Assembly (NCBI GenBank): GCA_900555715.1
Contig: USMC01000006.1
Location: 22,084 to 86,083, forward strand
Source of the DNA: an uncultured Porphyromonadaceae bacterium
GTDB lineage: Bacteria > Bacteroidota > Bacteroidia > Bacteroidales > Muribaculaceae
Reading direction: 5' to 3'
Length of the DNA: 64,000 nucleotides
Part shown: one piece after another, positions 8,076 through 16,698 of the stretch
Position numbering within the stretch: position 1 is the first letter of the stretch
How the letters are laid out: the number at the start of each line of letters is the position of its first letter
Program-made: the position numbers and the translations under genes
The notes under the pieces: model-generated
What the model saw: the letters and a program-made list of their open reading frames with translations, nothing else
Told to the model about the DNA's origin: nothing
Database searches by the model: none

Positions 8076-8833
8076 AACTGATGATGTTAAGTTTATACTT
8101 TTCCCTTTCTTCCGGTGTGTTCCGGCCTCCTGGGATTTATTTTACTGCAAACACGAAGCAGACGGCTGGCATAAAGACAAGGCTGACACGAAAATACTCT
8201 CCGCAGGAGGAAGATTTTCGGATGGCACCGGCAGGTATGCCTTGACGGTTGCAGGCCGGACTTAACTTCGCGGTAAAATAATTCCGGTGAGGACGTTAAA
8301 CCGAATAAAAAATGAACATTATAAAAGAATTATAGCGGTGATGATATAGAAGGGGTAAATCTAAAAAGGGACTGGATAATAATAAAAAAGTGTACCACTG
8401 TTGGTTATTGAGGATTGAGCAGTACGCATTGTTTTCAAGTGCAACCGATGGAAAACTGGAAAGCGAAAGGTATAGGCTTGGGCGGGTAAACAATGGTCTG
8501 TCAGACAAAAAGAAAATGACTTTTGTCGTCTGCCGGATGGCAGATACGGCAAGTGTCATGTTTTGTCAACAAGATTTCCTGCGAAAAAACAAAAAGAAGC
8601 GTGATGCCGGTTATTCGGCCCTCGCTCCTGATGTTTTATGGCTGGAAATATTGCAGACATTCCGCTTTTACCGGGAGGGGAAGCCTATGGCATAAAAGGA
8701 GTTATTTCGTATAAATGGATGGGGACTGGCTATAAAAGGAGGATGCGGCACACGGCTTCCATGAGGGATTGCGAAGTCCCCCATGGAAAAAACATAGCCT
8801 GTGGACAGACCCCATATCGGAGCCTGCCACCGG
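8076..8833. promoter_or_regulatory. Intergenic module D, 758 bases, non-coding
   Basis: The minus-strand leader has the stem CCGG-AACACA-CCGG and AGAAAGGGAAA (about 8099-8124). At about 8192-8215 is TACTCTCCGCAGGAGGAAG, identical to module B. A plus-strand promoter has TTG at 8242 and TAACTTCG at 8263-8270. Far downstream, CATAAAAGG (8691), TATAAATGG (8710) and TATAAAAGG (8731) are 19 and 21 bases apart, before the hairpin at 8759. The middle (8300-8680) is AT-rich and has no frame I trust on either strand. Confidence 0.5.
8759..8786 (-). terminator. Hairpin after the 177-residue gene
   Basis: CCATGAGGG ... CCCCCATGG pairs around a short loop, about 48 bases past the stop codon at 8834. Confidence 0.45.
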
Positions 8834-9367
8834 TCACACCGCTTTATTGAAAGCCGCTCCGAACCGCCCTGTTTTCCATCCGTAAATCTTAGCCACATAC
8901 GGATAGAGTGAACGGGTCTTTTTGCGGAAGCCGGCTTCGTCTATTTCACGGTTGTAAATCATTTCACCTATGCGTTCTGCCTCGTCCATGTCTTTCGCCA
9001 CACGGTAAAGCACATAATGTGTGCCGTCATGGTGCGTGAGGCTACCACGGATATTGAAGCCGTCACCGTACCATTCGTTATCATCTTCCGACACGTTGAA
9101 GATGCCGTTGATGTTATGTCCGAGTATCTTGTAGCCCTGCCGTCTGCCGTTCCAGAGACCGAGGTCGGCAAATGCCATGACAACGCCGTCAATCTGCCTG
9201 TCAAGGTTCATGCGTTCGTCCGAAAGATAGTTGTCGATGACCTCTGCCCAATCCGCATCGCTGACAGTGTAGTCTTCATCATCGAGTATATCACGTTTCG
9301 CGTTCACATAATCTTCTCTTGCCTTGTCATCAAAAAGATAGTCGCTTGTCCATATTATCTGTTTCAT
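8834..9367 (-). CDS. Element protein of unknown function (177 aa)
   Basis: Starts MKQIIWTSDYLFDDKARED. It is acidic in the first third (DILDDEDYTVSDADWAEVI), then has a Gly/Asn-rich centre (LGLWNGRRQGYKILGHNING) and a helical end. There is no signal peptide and no membrane segment. It is second in a two-gene operon, 12 bases after the stop of the 64-residue gene. Not a family I can name. Confidence 0.65.
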   Translation of the reverse strand: MKQIIWTSDYLFDDKAREDYVNAKRDILDDEDYTVSDADWAEVIDNYLSDERMNLDRQIDGVVMAFADLGLWNGRRQGYKILGHNINGIFNVSEDDNEWYGDGFNIRGSLTHHDGTHYVLYRVAKDMDEAERIGEMIYNREIDEAGFRKKTRSLYPYVAKIYGWKTGRFGAAFNKAV

Positions 9368-9379
9368 GTCCGTATTGTG

Positions 9380-9574
9380 TTATATAGTTGCCTGATTGTA
9401 TATTGACGGTTCACTTGTCACATTATAGATGTATTGTCCGCATCTTACGAGAAGGGCGTCATTGCCGTAATAGAGTTTCTTCATGCCCCTTATCGAGCCT
9501 GTCCTGTGGAAATTGGGGAAGCGGCTGATGCCACATCTCCTGCCTTGTTCTGCTGTCATTCTTTTTGTACGCAT
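9380..9574 (-). CDS. Small basic element protein (64 aa)
   Basis: Starts MRTKRMTAEQGRRCG and is Arg-rich at the N-terminus. The start is supported by the conserved leader, whose AGGGAAA box (reverse of about 9600-9606) sits about 30 bases before the ATG as in the other units. First gene of an operon with the 177-residue protein. Function unknown. Confidence 0.5.
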   Translation of the reverse strand: MRTKRMTAEQGRRCGISRFPNFHRTGSIRGMKKLYYGNDALLVRCGQYIYNVTSEPSIYNQATI

Positions 9575-10067
9575 ATCTGAAATCTGTTTTAATTTTTATT
9601 TCCCTATCTTGGATCCTTCTTTCCGAAGCCATCCGCAAGAGGTTTATCTGCGCATTACAGGGGCATCGTCAAGGGGCGAAAGGCAAGGTTTTCAAGATGA
9701 TTTTCGCCCATGTCGCAAAATCTCGCAGAAACAGCGCATGACCTTTCCCGTCGCTCCCGGATGCCAAACTTCGCGCCGTAAACCCCGGCCGGGTGGTCTT
9801 GAGAAAGAACTATGATAAGACTGGTATAACAGGCATTTCGACATACAACAGGCATTTTTGACCGAAGGGAAAATCTCCGGTGTATTCTTTACTGTATAAA
9901 AGGAGTACCGGCGGTATGAGGTATAAAAGGGAAATGGCAGGTTCCCGGCAGATGAACACATAAAACAGGATGCCGGTGCGTGGGATGCCGTCCGTATCAT
10001 ATGAAAATGAAATCCCCCTGCCCGGTTGTCACAACCAAGCAGGGGGAAAGGTCAGATATTGTATAAA
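9575..10067. promoter_or_regulatory. Intergenic module E: leader paralogous to that of the large helicase gene
   Basis: Bases 9600-9790 match 15117-15300 closely, with shared blocks ATCTGCGCA, ACAGGGGCATC, AAGGTTTTCAAGATGATTTT and AAAATCTCGCAGAAAC. A weak plus-strand promoter-like AAACTTCG is at 9766-9773. Four TATAAA-type elements follow (9825 TATAACAGG, 9844 TACAACAGG, 9895 and 9922 TATAAAAGG), before the terminator at 10014-10046. Confidence 0.5.
10014..10046 (-). terminator. Terminator of the methylase-helicase gene
   Basis: CCCCCTGC ... GCAGGGGG with an inner GGTTG/CAACC stem starts 21 bases past the stop codon. On the minus strand it is followed by ATTTCATTTT, so it resembles an intrinsic terminator. 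Confidence 0.7.
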
Positions 10068-13000
10068 TCAGGCAGCGTAATCGGTCGCCCTCCTGCCGGG
10101 TATCGGCGTGGTGTCCGTTTCAGTCGCCGTTTCTTCCTGTTCCGGCCTGTTCTCCTTAAGGCTCTCGTCAATCCGCTTTTTCAGCTCGTCACATTCCTTT
10201 TTCAGTGCGTCCAGTTCGTCCTGTCTGCCCCATGTGCGGCTGACGATGGACTGTAACGTGGGAACCTCGCTTTCGAGTTTCGCCATACGCTCACGCTGCT
10301 GCTTGATGATAGAGGGCAGTTTGTCAAGCGTGGCCTGCGGATAGAGTGCCGTGTCTGCAAATCCCAGCGGCAGTGCGCCGGAAATTCCGTAACGGTATTT
10401 CAGACCGCTTTTTCCCTCGACAAAGAAAGTGTTGCGGTCAAATGAGCCGTCAAGGTTACATTCGCTCTTTACCAAGAGGTCAAGCCCCATATAGGAGCCA
10501 ATGGCGGAATATGCACAGCATCGGTAAGTCTTGGCTATCCTGTGAAGTTCGCGCCCGGTCTTTTCCGCCGTGTCCTCGCCAATGGAAAGCAGGGAAACGA
10601 CCTTTTCGCCTGTATATGATGCCGCATACTCAAGGTCATCTTCCACTCGCCGGATAAAGGCTGCCGCCTTTTCGATGTCCTGTCCGTTCTGCGCAATCTT
10701 GCGCTCCGCACGTCCTCGCTCTTTCTTGAATATGACAAGTTCCTTTTCAAGCTGCATGATTTTATTATCGAGCTTCGCCTTGTTCAGCAGGTCGGTGTTT
10801 CCCGAAAGGATTGCCACGAACTCGGCGAAGTTCATTCCGTTGTCCTCGTCCATGCTGTCCTCGTCGATGCGTCGCACGGCGATTGTGCCGTTGTTTATCT
10901 GATTGATAAACATTTGCTTGTTCTTTAAGAGGTTGAACTTGTAAGCGTCAAGTGTCTTTTCTGTGGCATAGATTACCACATCCACGGTGTTGTTGCCCCA
11001 CAGCTTCACGGTATTGCCCTTGCGGACAGCCCGACCGTTGCGCTGCTCCATGTCGGCAGGTCGCCACGGTATCTCAAGGTGATGCACCGCCACAGCCCTT
11101 TGTTGGGCGTTAACGCCTGTGCCCAACATGGATGTCGAGCCGAAAAGCACACGCACCCGTCCTGCGTTCATGTCGGCAAACAGCTTCTTCCTCGCCCTCT
11201 CCGTGGTGGCGCACTGGATAAACTGTATCTCGTTAGCAGGGATGCCGAGCCGTACAAGTTTCTCCTTTATGTCGCTGTAGATGTTCCATTCGTTAGGCTT
11301 GTAGGTGGAAAGGTCGCTGAACACGAACTGTGTGCCACGGTTTGCGTTTGAGCGCACATAATAGTCATAGACCGTCCTTGCGCAGATGGAAGCCTTGTTG
11401 TTTTCATCGTCAAGGAACTTGTCGCCGAGCAGCCTCATGTCGAGAGCCATTTTCCGGGCTACGTTTGTGGCAATGAGCATCTTCGCCTTGTCGAGATTGT
11501 CAGGTTCGGGCGTGTCAAGACCCAAATCCTCCCAGTTCCCGGAATTGGCGAATGACACAAGCCGTCCTATCATTTCCTCCTGTGCGATTGTCGGCGCATG
11601 GGAAAGGAAGCGCACGTTCTTTTCCGGCACATCGAGGTTAATCATGTCGGCGGTGCGGTAGTCCGTAATCTCACGCAGGAAAGCGGCGAGTTCCGGCACT
11701 TTGATATATGTGCGGAAGCGTTCTTTGCGCTTGATGCTTCCTGTCACATTAAGCTCATAGTCGGCGCATTTCTTGGTGAATATCGCCGCCCACGCATCAA
11801 AACAGTTTATCCGTTGCCGTTTCAGTTCAGCAGGGCGCATATATTTGAACATCACATAAAGCTCCGTAAGGGCATTGACAACGACAGTGCCCGACAGGAA
11901 TGTTGCGCCCAAATCGCGCCCTGTCCGCTTCTGAATGTCACGGATTGCGAAAAGCAGGTTTGCAGCCCTTTGTGAGCCTTTCGTGTTGCCGATACCCGCA
12001 ACCCTCGTGTGGCGTGTCTGAAACATTAAGTTCTTGAAAATGTGGCATTCGTCAACGAAAATATGGTCTATTCCCATTGAGTGAAAATCCACCGTGTCAT
12101 CCTTGCGGCTGTTGATGCTCATGCGCAGGTTGGCGAGCTTCGCCTGCAGGTTTTCCTGCCGTTTCTCAAGGCCGCTCTGCATCCTGCCGCTGCGGTAACG
12201 CATGGTGCTTTCCTCCAGCACCTCAAGACTACGCTCCACATCCTGCAGCTCTTCCGAGAAAATCTCAAACATCGTTTCATCGGACTGCGGGATTTTTGCG
12301 AACTGGTCGTGTGTCAGAATGATACAGTCCCAGTTGTTGTTTTGGATTTTGGAAAATACCTCTTTGCGGTTGGCAGGTGTGAAATCCTCCTTGCCGGGAT
12401 AGAGTATCTTTGCTGACGGATAAGCCTTTCTGAAAGTGTCGGCTATCTCATGCACGTTGGCTTTCAACCCGATAATCATAGGCTTGCGCACAAGTCCGAG
12501 ACGCTTCATTTCGTAAGCAGCCACGCACATTATCATGGTCTTGCCTGTGCCTACCTCATGCCAACAGATGCCGCCGCCGTTCTGCTTAATCATCCAAATG
12601 GCATCCTTTTGTGACGGATAGAGTTCTTCGTAGGGGAACTGCTCAAAGGACAGTCCGGGGAATGTCTGCGCCGAGCCGTCATAATGCGGACGGACATAGC
12701 AGTTGAAACGCTCGTTGTAGGCTCTCACAAGCTCGTCGCGTACCTCTATGGGCTGGCTGTCAAGCCATGCATTGAACTTGCTGCGGATTTCCTGTATCTT
12801 GGTCGCCGCTTCCTGTATGGCTTCCTCGTCCGGCACACGCACCTTGTCGCCGTTACGGTACACCTCTTTGGTGATTTCGGGCACGGTGTCCTGCAGGGCG
12901 TGAACAAACAAGTCCTCGCCGTTGTAGTTGCGGACTGAATAAGTATGATATGCCACTGCCGAATATCCCTGCAAGGAAACAACATAGGTGTCGTTTACAT

Positions 13001-15089
13001 CAAAATACATGACCGATGTCCCGGTCTCGAAAAGTTCTGTAGCAAAAGCGGCGTACAGGCTTGAGTCAATCCATCGCTCACCAAAATTGATGTCAAGCTC
13101 CTCATAAGGGATTGCTTCGGGTGTCGCTTCTTCCAATGCTTTCAGCGAGGCTTCTGTATAATCCTTTTCGCTGCCGTCAAGTTCCTGTAGCAGCGACATG
13201 ATTTCCTTGTGCTTCGCAATCACATTTCCGGCAATGAATTTACCTCTGTTCTCCCATTCTCCCGATATGGGGTTGTAGAATATCTCGTCCTTTAGGTCGT
13301 CTATGGCTTCCGTCTCGCTCCTGTCCGAGCTTCGGGCGATAAACGGCATATCCACCTTGCCGTAAAAATTGAGGCTTGTCGCCAGTGCCTCCATGGGGGA
13401 AAGCACGGTCATGGTGTCTATCTTCTTGAACGCCACCGGCTCACGCATGATGTCAGCCTTGCCTATTGTATCGCCCGACTGCATTTCAATGGTGAACACC
13501 TCGACACCGAGGCTGTCAAGCATGATAAACTCCTTGTTGTCGTTGTCATGGAAATATCCCCACTTGGCTACGAACTTGTCATATAGCGCATTAAGACTTT
13601 CCCTCAATTCAGAGTGTTCCTGTTCTTCCTCACGCTCCTTGCTTGACAGCTCAAGATAGGTCTCACGGATAGGGAAATAGTCGTTTGCCCTTTCTTTCGC
13701 CGCTTCTATATCAGCCATAGGCACGAAATCCACTGCTACATCGGCATAACGGCTTGACTTGCGCATCTTGAGGTTGCCGAGCTGCCCCTCGAACATCACC
13801 ATTGCGCCGTCTTTCATCCACCATGCCACTTTGTCGGTATATGCACGTTTGCCCATATCCTTGGGCTTGGCGGTTATTTCATCCCCGAAAAGGTCAAAGA
13901 GCGACATCTGCCCCTGCATGGTGTCCTGTCCGTCACCCGTGAAAAGGCTCTTGCGGAAGAAACGGCTGAAGTCCATTTTGAGCAATGCGGAGAAGTATTG
14001 CCGCATCATCGCTTCCTCGCCCTGCCACTGGTATTTCCTTACATACTTGCCAAACTGGTTCATGGAAATACGGCTGTCGGTGGCAAGAGCCGTCTTGGGC
14101 TGCATGAAAAGTTTGTTGGCATATTCCGTCACGATACCGTCCGTGCCGTTTTCCTTGCCTACCTGCATGAACAACTGCTCACGGTGTGACAGGGTCGTTT
14201 TCCGTGTGTGCTTTTGGAACACCAACAGGTCTGTGCCTACCTCAATGCCGCCGGTCTCCATGAAGATGTTGTCGGGGAGCCGTAATGCGGTTATGAGGTC
14301 TGCATGGTTCACAAGGTACTCGCGCACGAACTTGTTGCCGGGAGTGTCGGCGATACCCCTTGAGGTCACAAAAGCGAGTATGCCGCCCTCGTTGAGCAAA
14401 TCCATGGACTTTATGAAAAAGTAGTTGTGTATGGTCTTGGTGGACTGCTCGTAAATGCCGCCCTTTTTCCACATATCCGCATCGAACACACGGAAGTTGC
14501 CAAACGGGATGTTTGAGGCTATGACGTCAAATCCCTTGTCCTGCAGGTCTTGTTCCCCGATGGTCTCATATCCTGCACTTATCGTGGTGGCGTTGTCATG
14601 GAGAAGCGAGAGGATAAGCCCTGTGATGGTGTCCTTCTCAAAAGCGTATGCCCTTGTTCCCTGCATGGCGGTTTTCAGAAAGCCGCCAATCCCTGCGCTC
14701 GGCTCAAGGAAAGTGCGCATCTGCATACCGTTGTCCTTGAAAGTGGCGTGTATCTGTGCCGCCACGGTGTCGATGATGAACTGCGGAGTATAGAACGCCG
14801 TCAGCACGGATGACTTTATGCTGTCAATGAGGGCTTTGTATTCCGTAATGTCGGACTTTGCAAAAGCAAGCAGGATGTCCTGTAGCCGCTTCATAGGCTC
14901 TGCCATGCCGTCGGGCATGGGCTTGTCCGTGCCGATGTTCAGCACCTCTTTGATGCCTCCGAACCCCGAATAAAGGGCTAATGTCTTTTTCTCGCTGTCA
15001 GTGGCCTGTCTGCCCTGACCGTGTACCGCCAAAGCTGTCTCTATGGCGTTTACGTTGTCGGCTAATGCCTTTTTCTTGTTGTATCTCAT
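10068..15089 (-). CDS. Giant DNA methylase-helicase fusion (DarB-like layout), 1673 aa
   Basis: Starts at MRYNKKKALADN (15089); an upstream in-frame ATG at 15212 lies inside the conserved leader and is unlikely. The N-terminal domain is an adenine-N6-methylase type: AFYTPQFI near 98-105, the SAM-binding loop FLEPSAGIGGF at 127-137 and, where DPPY or NPPF is expected, SNIPFGN at 192-198. From about residue 840 is a superfamily 2 helicase: HEVGTGKT (Walker A), FVDECHIFKN (near 1010), FLSGTVVVN, and GTGVNAQQRAV with QRNGRAVRKGN (motif VI, near 1350). The last 200 residues are coiled-coil. This order resembles P1 DarB and large ICE proteins thought to shield incoming DNA. The NIPF change may weaken methylation. 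Confidence 0.85.
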   Translation of the reverse strand: MRYNKKKALADNVNAIETALAVHGQGRQATDSEKKTLALYSGFGGIKEVLNIGTDKPMPDGMAEPMKRLQDILLAFAKSDITEYKALIDSIKSSVLTAFYTPQFIIDTVAAQIHATFKDNGMQMRTFLEPSAGIGGFLKTAMQGTRAYAFEKDTITGLILSLLHDNATTISAGYETIGEQDLQDKGFDVIASNIPFGNFRVFDADMWKKGGIYEQSTKTIHNYFFIKSMDLLNEGGILAFVTSRGIADTPGNKFVREYLVNHADLITALRLPDNIFMETGGIEVGTDLLVFQKHTRKTTLSHREQLFMQVGKENGTDGIVTEYANKLFMQPKTALATDSRISMNQFGKYVRKYQWQGEEAMMRQYFSALLKMDFSRFFRKSLFTGDGQDTMQGQMSLFDLFGDEITAKPKDMGKRAYTDKVAWWMKDGAMVMFEGQLGNLKMRKSSRYADVAVDFVPMADIEAAKERANDYFPIRETYLELSSKEREEEQEHSELRESLNALYDKFVAKWGYFHDNDNKEFIMLDSLGVEVFTIEMQSGDTIGKADIMREPVAFKKIDTMTVLSPMEALATSLNFYGKVDMPFIARSSDRSETEAIDDLKDEIFYNPISGEWENRGKFIAGNVIAKHKEIMSLLQELDGSEKDYTEASLKALEEATPEAIPYEELDINFGERWIDSSLYAAFATELFETGTSVMYFDVNDTYVVSLQGYSAVAYHTYSVRNYNGEDLFVHALQDTVPEITKEVYRNGDKVRVPDEEAIQEAATKIQEIRSKFNAWLDSQPIEVRDELVRAYNERFNCYVRPHYDGSAQTFPGLSFEQFPYEELYPSQKDAIWMIKQNGGGICWHEVGTGKTMIMCVAAYEMKRLGLVRKPMIIGLKANVHEIADTFRKAYPSAKILYPGKEDFTPANRKEVFSKIQNNNWDCIILTHDQFAKIPQSDETMFEIFSEELQDVERSLEVLEESTMRYRSGRMQSGLEKRQENLQAKLANLRMSINSRKDDTVDFHSMGIDHIFVDECHIFKNLMFQTRHTRVAGIGNTKGSQRAANLLFAIRDIQKRTGRDLGATFLSGTVVVNALTELYVMFKYMRPAELKRQRINCFDAWAAIFTKKCADYELNVTGSIKRKERFRTYIKVPELAAFLREITDYRTADMINLDVPEKNVRFLSHAPTIAQEEMIGRLVSFANSGNWEDLGLDTPEPDNLDKAKMLIATNVARKMALDMRLLGDKFLDDENNKASICARTVYDYYVRSNANRGTQFVFSDLSTYKPNEWNIYSDIKEKLVRLGIPANEIQFIQCATTERARKKLFADMNAGRVRVLFGSTSMLGTGVNAQQRAVAVHHLEIPWRPADMEQRNGRAVRKGNTVKLWGNNTVDVVIYATEKTLDAYKFNLLKNKQMFINQINNGTIAVRRIDEDSMDEDNGMNFAEFVAILSGNTDLLNKAKLDNKIMQLEKELVIFKKERGRAERKIAQNGQDIEKAAAFIRRVEDDLEYAASYTGEKVVSLLSIGEDTAEKTGRELHRIAKTYRCCAYSAIGSYMGLDLLVKSECNLDGSFDRNTFFVEGKSGLKYRYGISGALPLGFADTALYPQATLDKLPSIIKQQRERMAKLESEVPTLQSIVSRTWGRQDELDALKKECDELKKRIDESLKENRPEQEETATETDTTPIPGRRATDYAA

Positions 15090-15381
15090 ATCTGACCTTA
15101 ATGTTGAAGATTTATTTCTTCCCTCTCTTCCTGCTCCTTTCGGAGCCGTCCGCGAGGTGGTTATCTGCGCAACACAGGGGCATCTAAGAGGCTTTAGGGA
15201 CAAGGTTTTCAAGATGATTTTACCGCCTGTCCGTAAAATCTCGCAGAAACTCCGTACAACCTTGGCTTATAAGCCTGGATGCCGAACTTCGCGCCGATAA
15301 CCACTGGGAGTGACGGTTCCGGACAGAAAAAGATTTTTCTATAAGTGGCGGAGAATTTCTATAAAAGGTCTGATTACAAGA

Positions 15382-15620
15382 GGCAGCGGCGGAAGTCGCG
15401 GGACTGGCCACAGCACTGGTACGGCAGCCCGGAGTGGAGGGGAAGTCGGGGCGAAGAGCGAACCGTGGGTGTCACCGACAGGCTGTGTGTGGAAGCATGA
15501 CACACTCTGCCGGCCCACGCTCGCCCTGCGCCGGAGGCCGCCCGGACTGTAACGGAACACAGGGTGCAGGTATGCCTGGCATCGCTGGTGTCCTGCGGCT
15601 CGCCGCGTTGATGAAAACAG
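15382..15620. repeat. 300-base tandem repeat, copy 1
   Basis: GC-rich non-coding unit repeated almost exactly 300 bases later at about 90% identity by eye. It can fold into a long nested stem: GGGCG with CGCCC, CGTGGG with CCCACG, and GTGTGT-loop-ACACAC at the tip (about 15450-15535). Frames open on several strands are a by-product of low stop density in GC-rich DNA. Confidence 0.75.
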
Positions 15621-15681
15621 TAAAAGGTGAATCGGCCAGGCCGGACGATCTTCGTTATAAATGGGAATATCGCATTATAAA

Positions 15682-15921
15682 AGGCAGCGGTGGAAGTCGC
15701 AGGACTGGCCGCAGCACAGGCACGGCAGCCCGGAGTGGAGGGGAAGTCGGGGCGAAGAGCGAACCGTGGGTGTTTCCGACAGGTTGTGTGTGGAAGCATG
15801 ACACACTCTGCCGACCCACGCTCGCCCTGCGTCGGAGGCCGCCCGGACTTGAACGGAGCACAGGGTGTCGGCGTGCCGGGCTTCGCGGGTGTCCTGTGGT
15901 GCGCCGGCGTCGATGAAAACC
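15682..15921. repeat. 300-base tandem repeat, copy 2
   Basis: Second copy of the unit at 15382. Differences are scattered single bases, and the central hairpin (GTGTGTGGAAGCATGACACAC and its neighbours) is kept unchanged. It is preceded by TATAAAAGG at 15676, as copy 1 is by the one at 15360. Confidence 0.75.
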
Positions 15922-15963
15922 TATAAAAGGAACAATGCCTGCCGCAAATGTTTTTCCGCATGA

Positions 15964-15994
15964 AAAGGGACTGCCGGATGTCAGCAGTCCCCTT
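15964..15994 (-). terminator. Hairpin after the small-protein operon at 16002
   Basis: AAGGGACTGC ... GCAGTCCCCTT begins 8 bases past the stop codon at 16002 and is flanked by A-rich and T-containing sequence. It is a probable terminator. Confidence 0.6.
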
Positions 15995-16001
15995 GTCACG
16001 C

Positions 16002-16445
16002 TCAATCTTCCCAATCTACGCTGGCATCATTCATTATGTCTCGCAGTATTACGCGGCATCGCTCCGTGTCCGCTTCCTGTATCATGATGCGGATGCAGCT
16101 TCGGTAAGAGATAGAGTATGCGAGTTCTATCAGATCCTCGTCATTGACAGTCAGTTTTTCTTTTTCCATTGTCTTGCCGTTATCTGTCAGTCGTTTTTTT
16201 CCCAATTTTGCTTCAGCGACCAGCTGTCCGCCATGCCACGGTGTCGGTGTACGCACGTTTGCCCCGGTCTTTCGGCTGCGGTGTGATTTTATCCCCGACA
16301 AGTTCTTGCCGCTGAGATTGCGGAATATCATCGGAATCGAAATGCCGTCACTGCTTGACAGGACGGTCTCGCCGTCCTGCCTGATTTCATCCATGACTTC
16401 AAGGCTGCTTCTGCCTGAAATGTCTTTATGTACTGTCATGTCCAT
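16002..16445 (-). CDS. Element protein, possibly a fusion of remnants
   Basis: The frame from the ATG at 16445 (MDMTVHKDISGRSSLEVMDE) stays open for 147 codons. The first 45 residues and the last 55 look like ordinary element protein. The middle (16231-16305) is homologous at DNA level to part of the methylase-helicase gene but read in another frame, so the join may be accidental. A shorter and perhaps truer gene starts at 16169 (MEKEKLTVNDEDLIELAY, 55 aa). It lies 4 bases after the stop of the 82-residue gene, in one operon. Function unknown. Confidence 0.45.
   Translation of the reverse strand: MDMTVHKDISGRSSLEVMDEIRQDGETVLSSSDGISIPMIFRNLSGKNLSGIKSHRSRKTGANVRTPTPWHGGQLVAEAKLGKKRLTDNGKTMEKEKLTVNDEDLIELAYSISYRSCIRIMIQEADTERCRVILRDIMNDASVDWED
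16231..16305 (-). pseudogene. Out-of-frame fragment related to the methylase-helicase gene
   Basis: About 75% of bases match 13821-13896 within the large gene. In the matching frame it reads GDKITPQPKDRGKRAYTDTVAW against GDEITAKPKDMGKRAYTDKVAW at about three quarters identity (short segments shown), then meets a stop. That frame is not the one used by the enclosing gene, so this is a duplicated or recombined scrap. Confidence 0.6.
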
Positions 16446-16449
16446 GGCT

Positions 16450-16698
16450 CTAATCCTTTTTCCGATGAATGATGATACAGTCTTCCACCTCTGTCGGTTT
16501 GCCGAATAATGGGGTGCTGCTGAAATACGGCTCGGTTCCGCCTTCCACGCTGTCACCGATGGGCACAACAAGCTCGATGCCCTGTTCGCGGCAGATTTCG
16601 TCAATCAGCTTGATTTCGTCCTCTGTCAGGTTGCTTGCATCACCGTTCACCAGATAAGGCAATGCGTAAGTAGGAATTTTCTCAATGTCCTTTTCCAT
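16450..16698 (-). CDS. Small element protein (82 aa)
   Basis: Starts MEKDIEKIPTYALPYLVNGDASNLTEDEIKLIDEI when read in pieces: a helical N-terminus, a YALPYLVNGD segment, then a beta-rich part ending CIIIHRKKD. The ALPYLxxGD pattern is one I associate with small conserved hypothetical proteins of Bacteroidales mobile elements. It is the first gene of its operon and has the conserved leader. Function unknown. Confidence 0.65.
   Translation of the reverse strand: MEKDIEKIPTYALPYLVNGDASNLTEDEIKLIDEICREQGIELVVPIGDSVEGGTEPYFSSTPLFGKPTEVEDCIIIHRKKD

Larger units (their letters stand above)
15090..16001. promoter_or_regulatory. Intergenic module F with leader, promoter and a 300-base tandem repeat
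   Basis: The leader of the methylase-helicase gene lies at 15110-15300: a GGCTCC/GGAGC stem and the AGAGAGGGAA box near 15117, then blocks shared with module E. A plus-strand promoter-like pair is TTGG at 15262 and GAACTTCG at 15284-15291. TATAAGTGG (15340) and TATAAAAGG (15360) precede the first GC-rich repeat; TATAAATGG (15656) and TATAAAAGG (15676) precede the second; TATAAAAGG (15922) follows it. The repeats are listed separately. Confidence 0.5.

Noticed and set aside
15374..16014. Several overlapping open frames in the GC-rich tandem repeat
   Set aside because: Open on both strands at once, repeating with the DNA repeat, rich in Arg, Gly and Pro, and with no homologue I know. Low stop density explains them.
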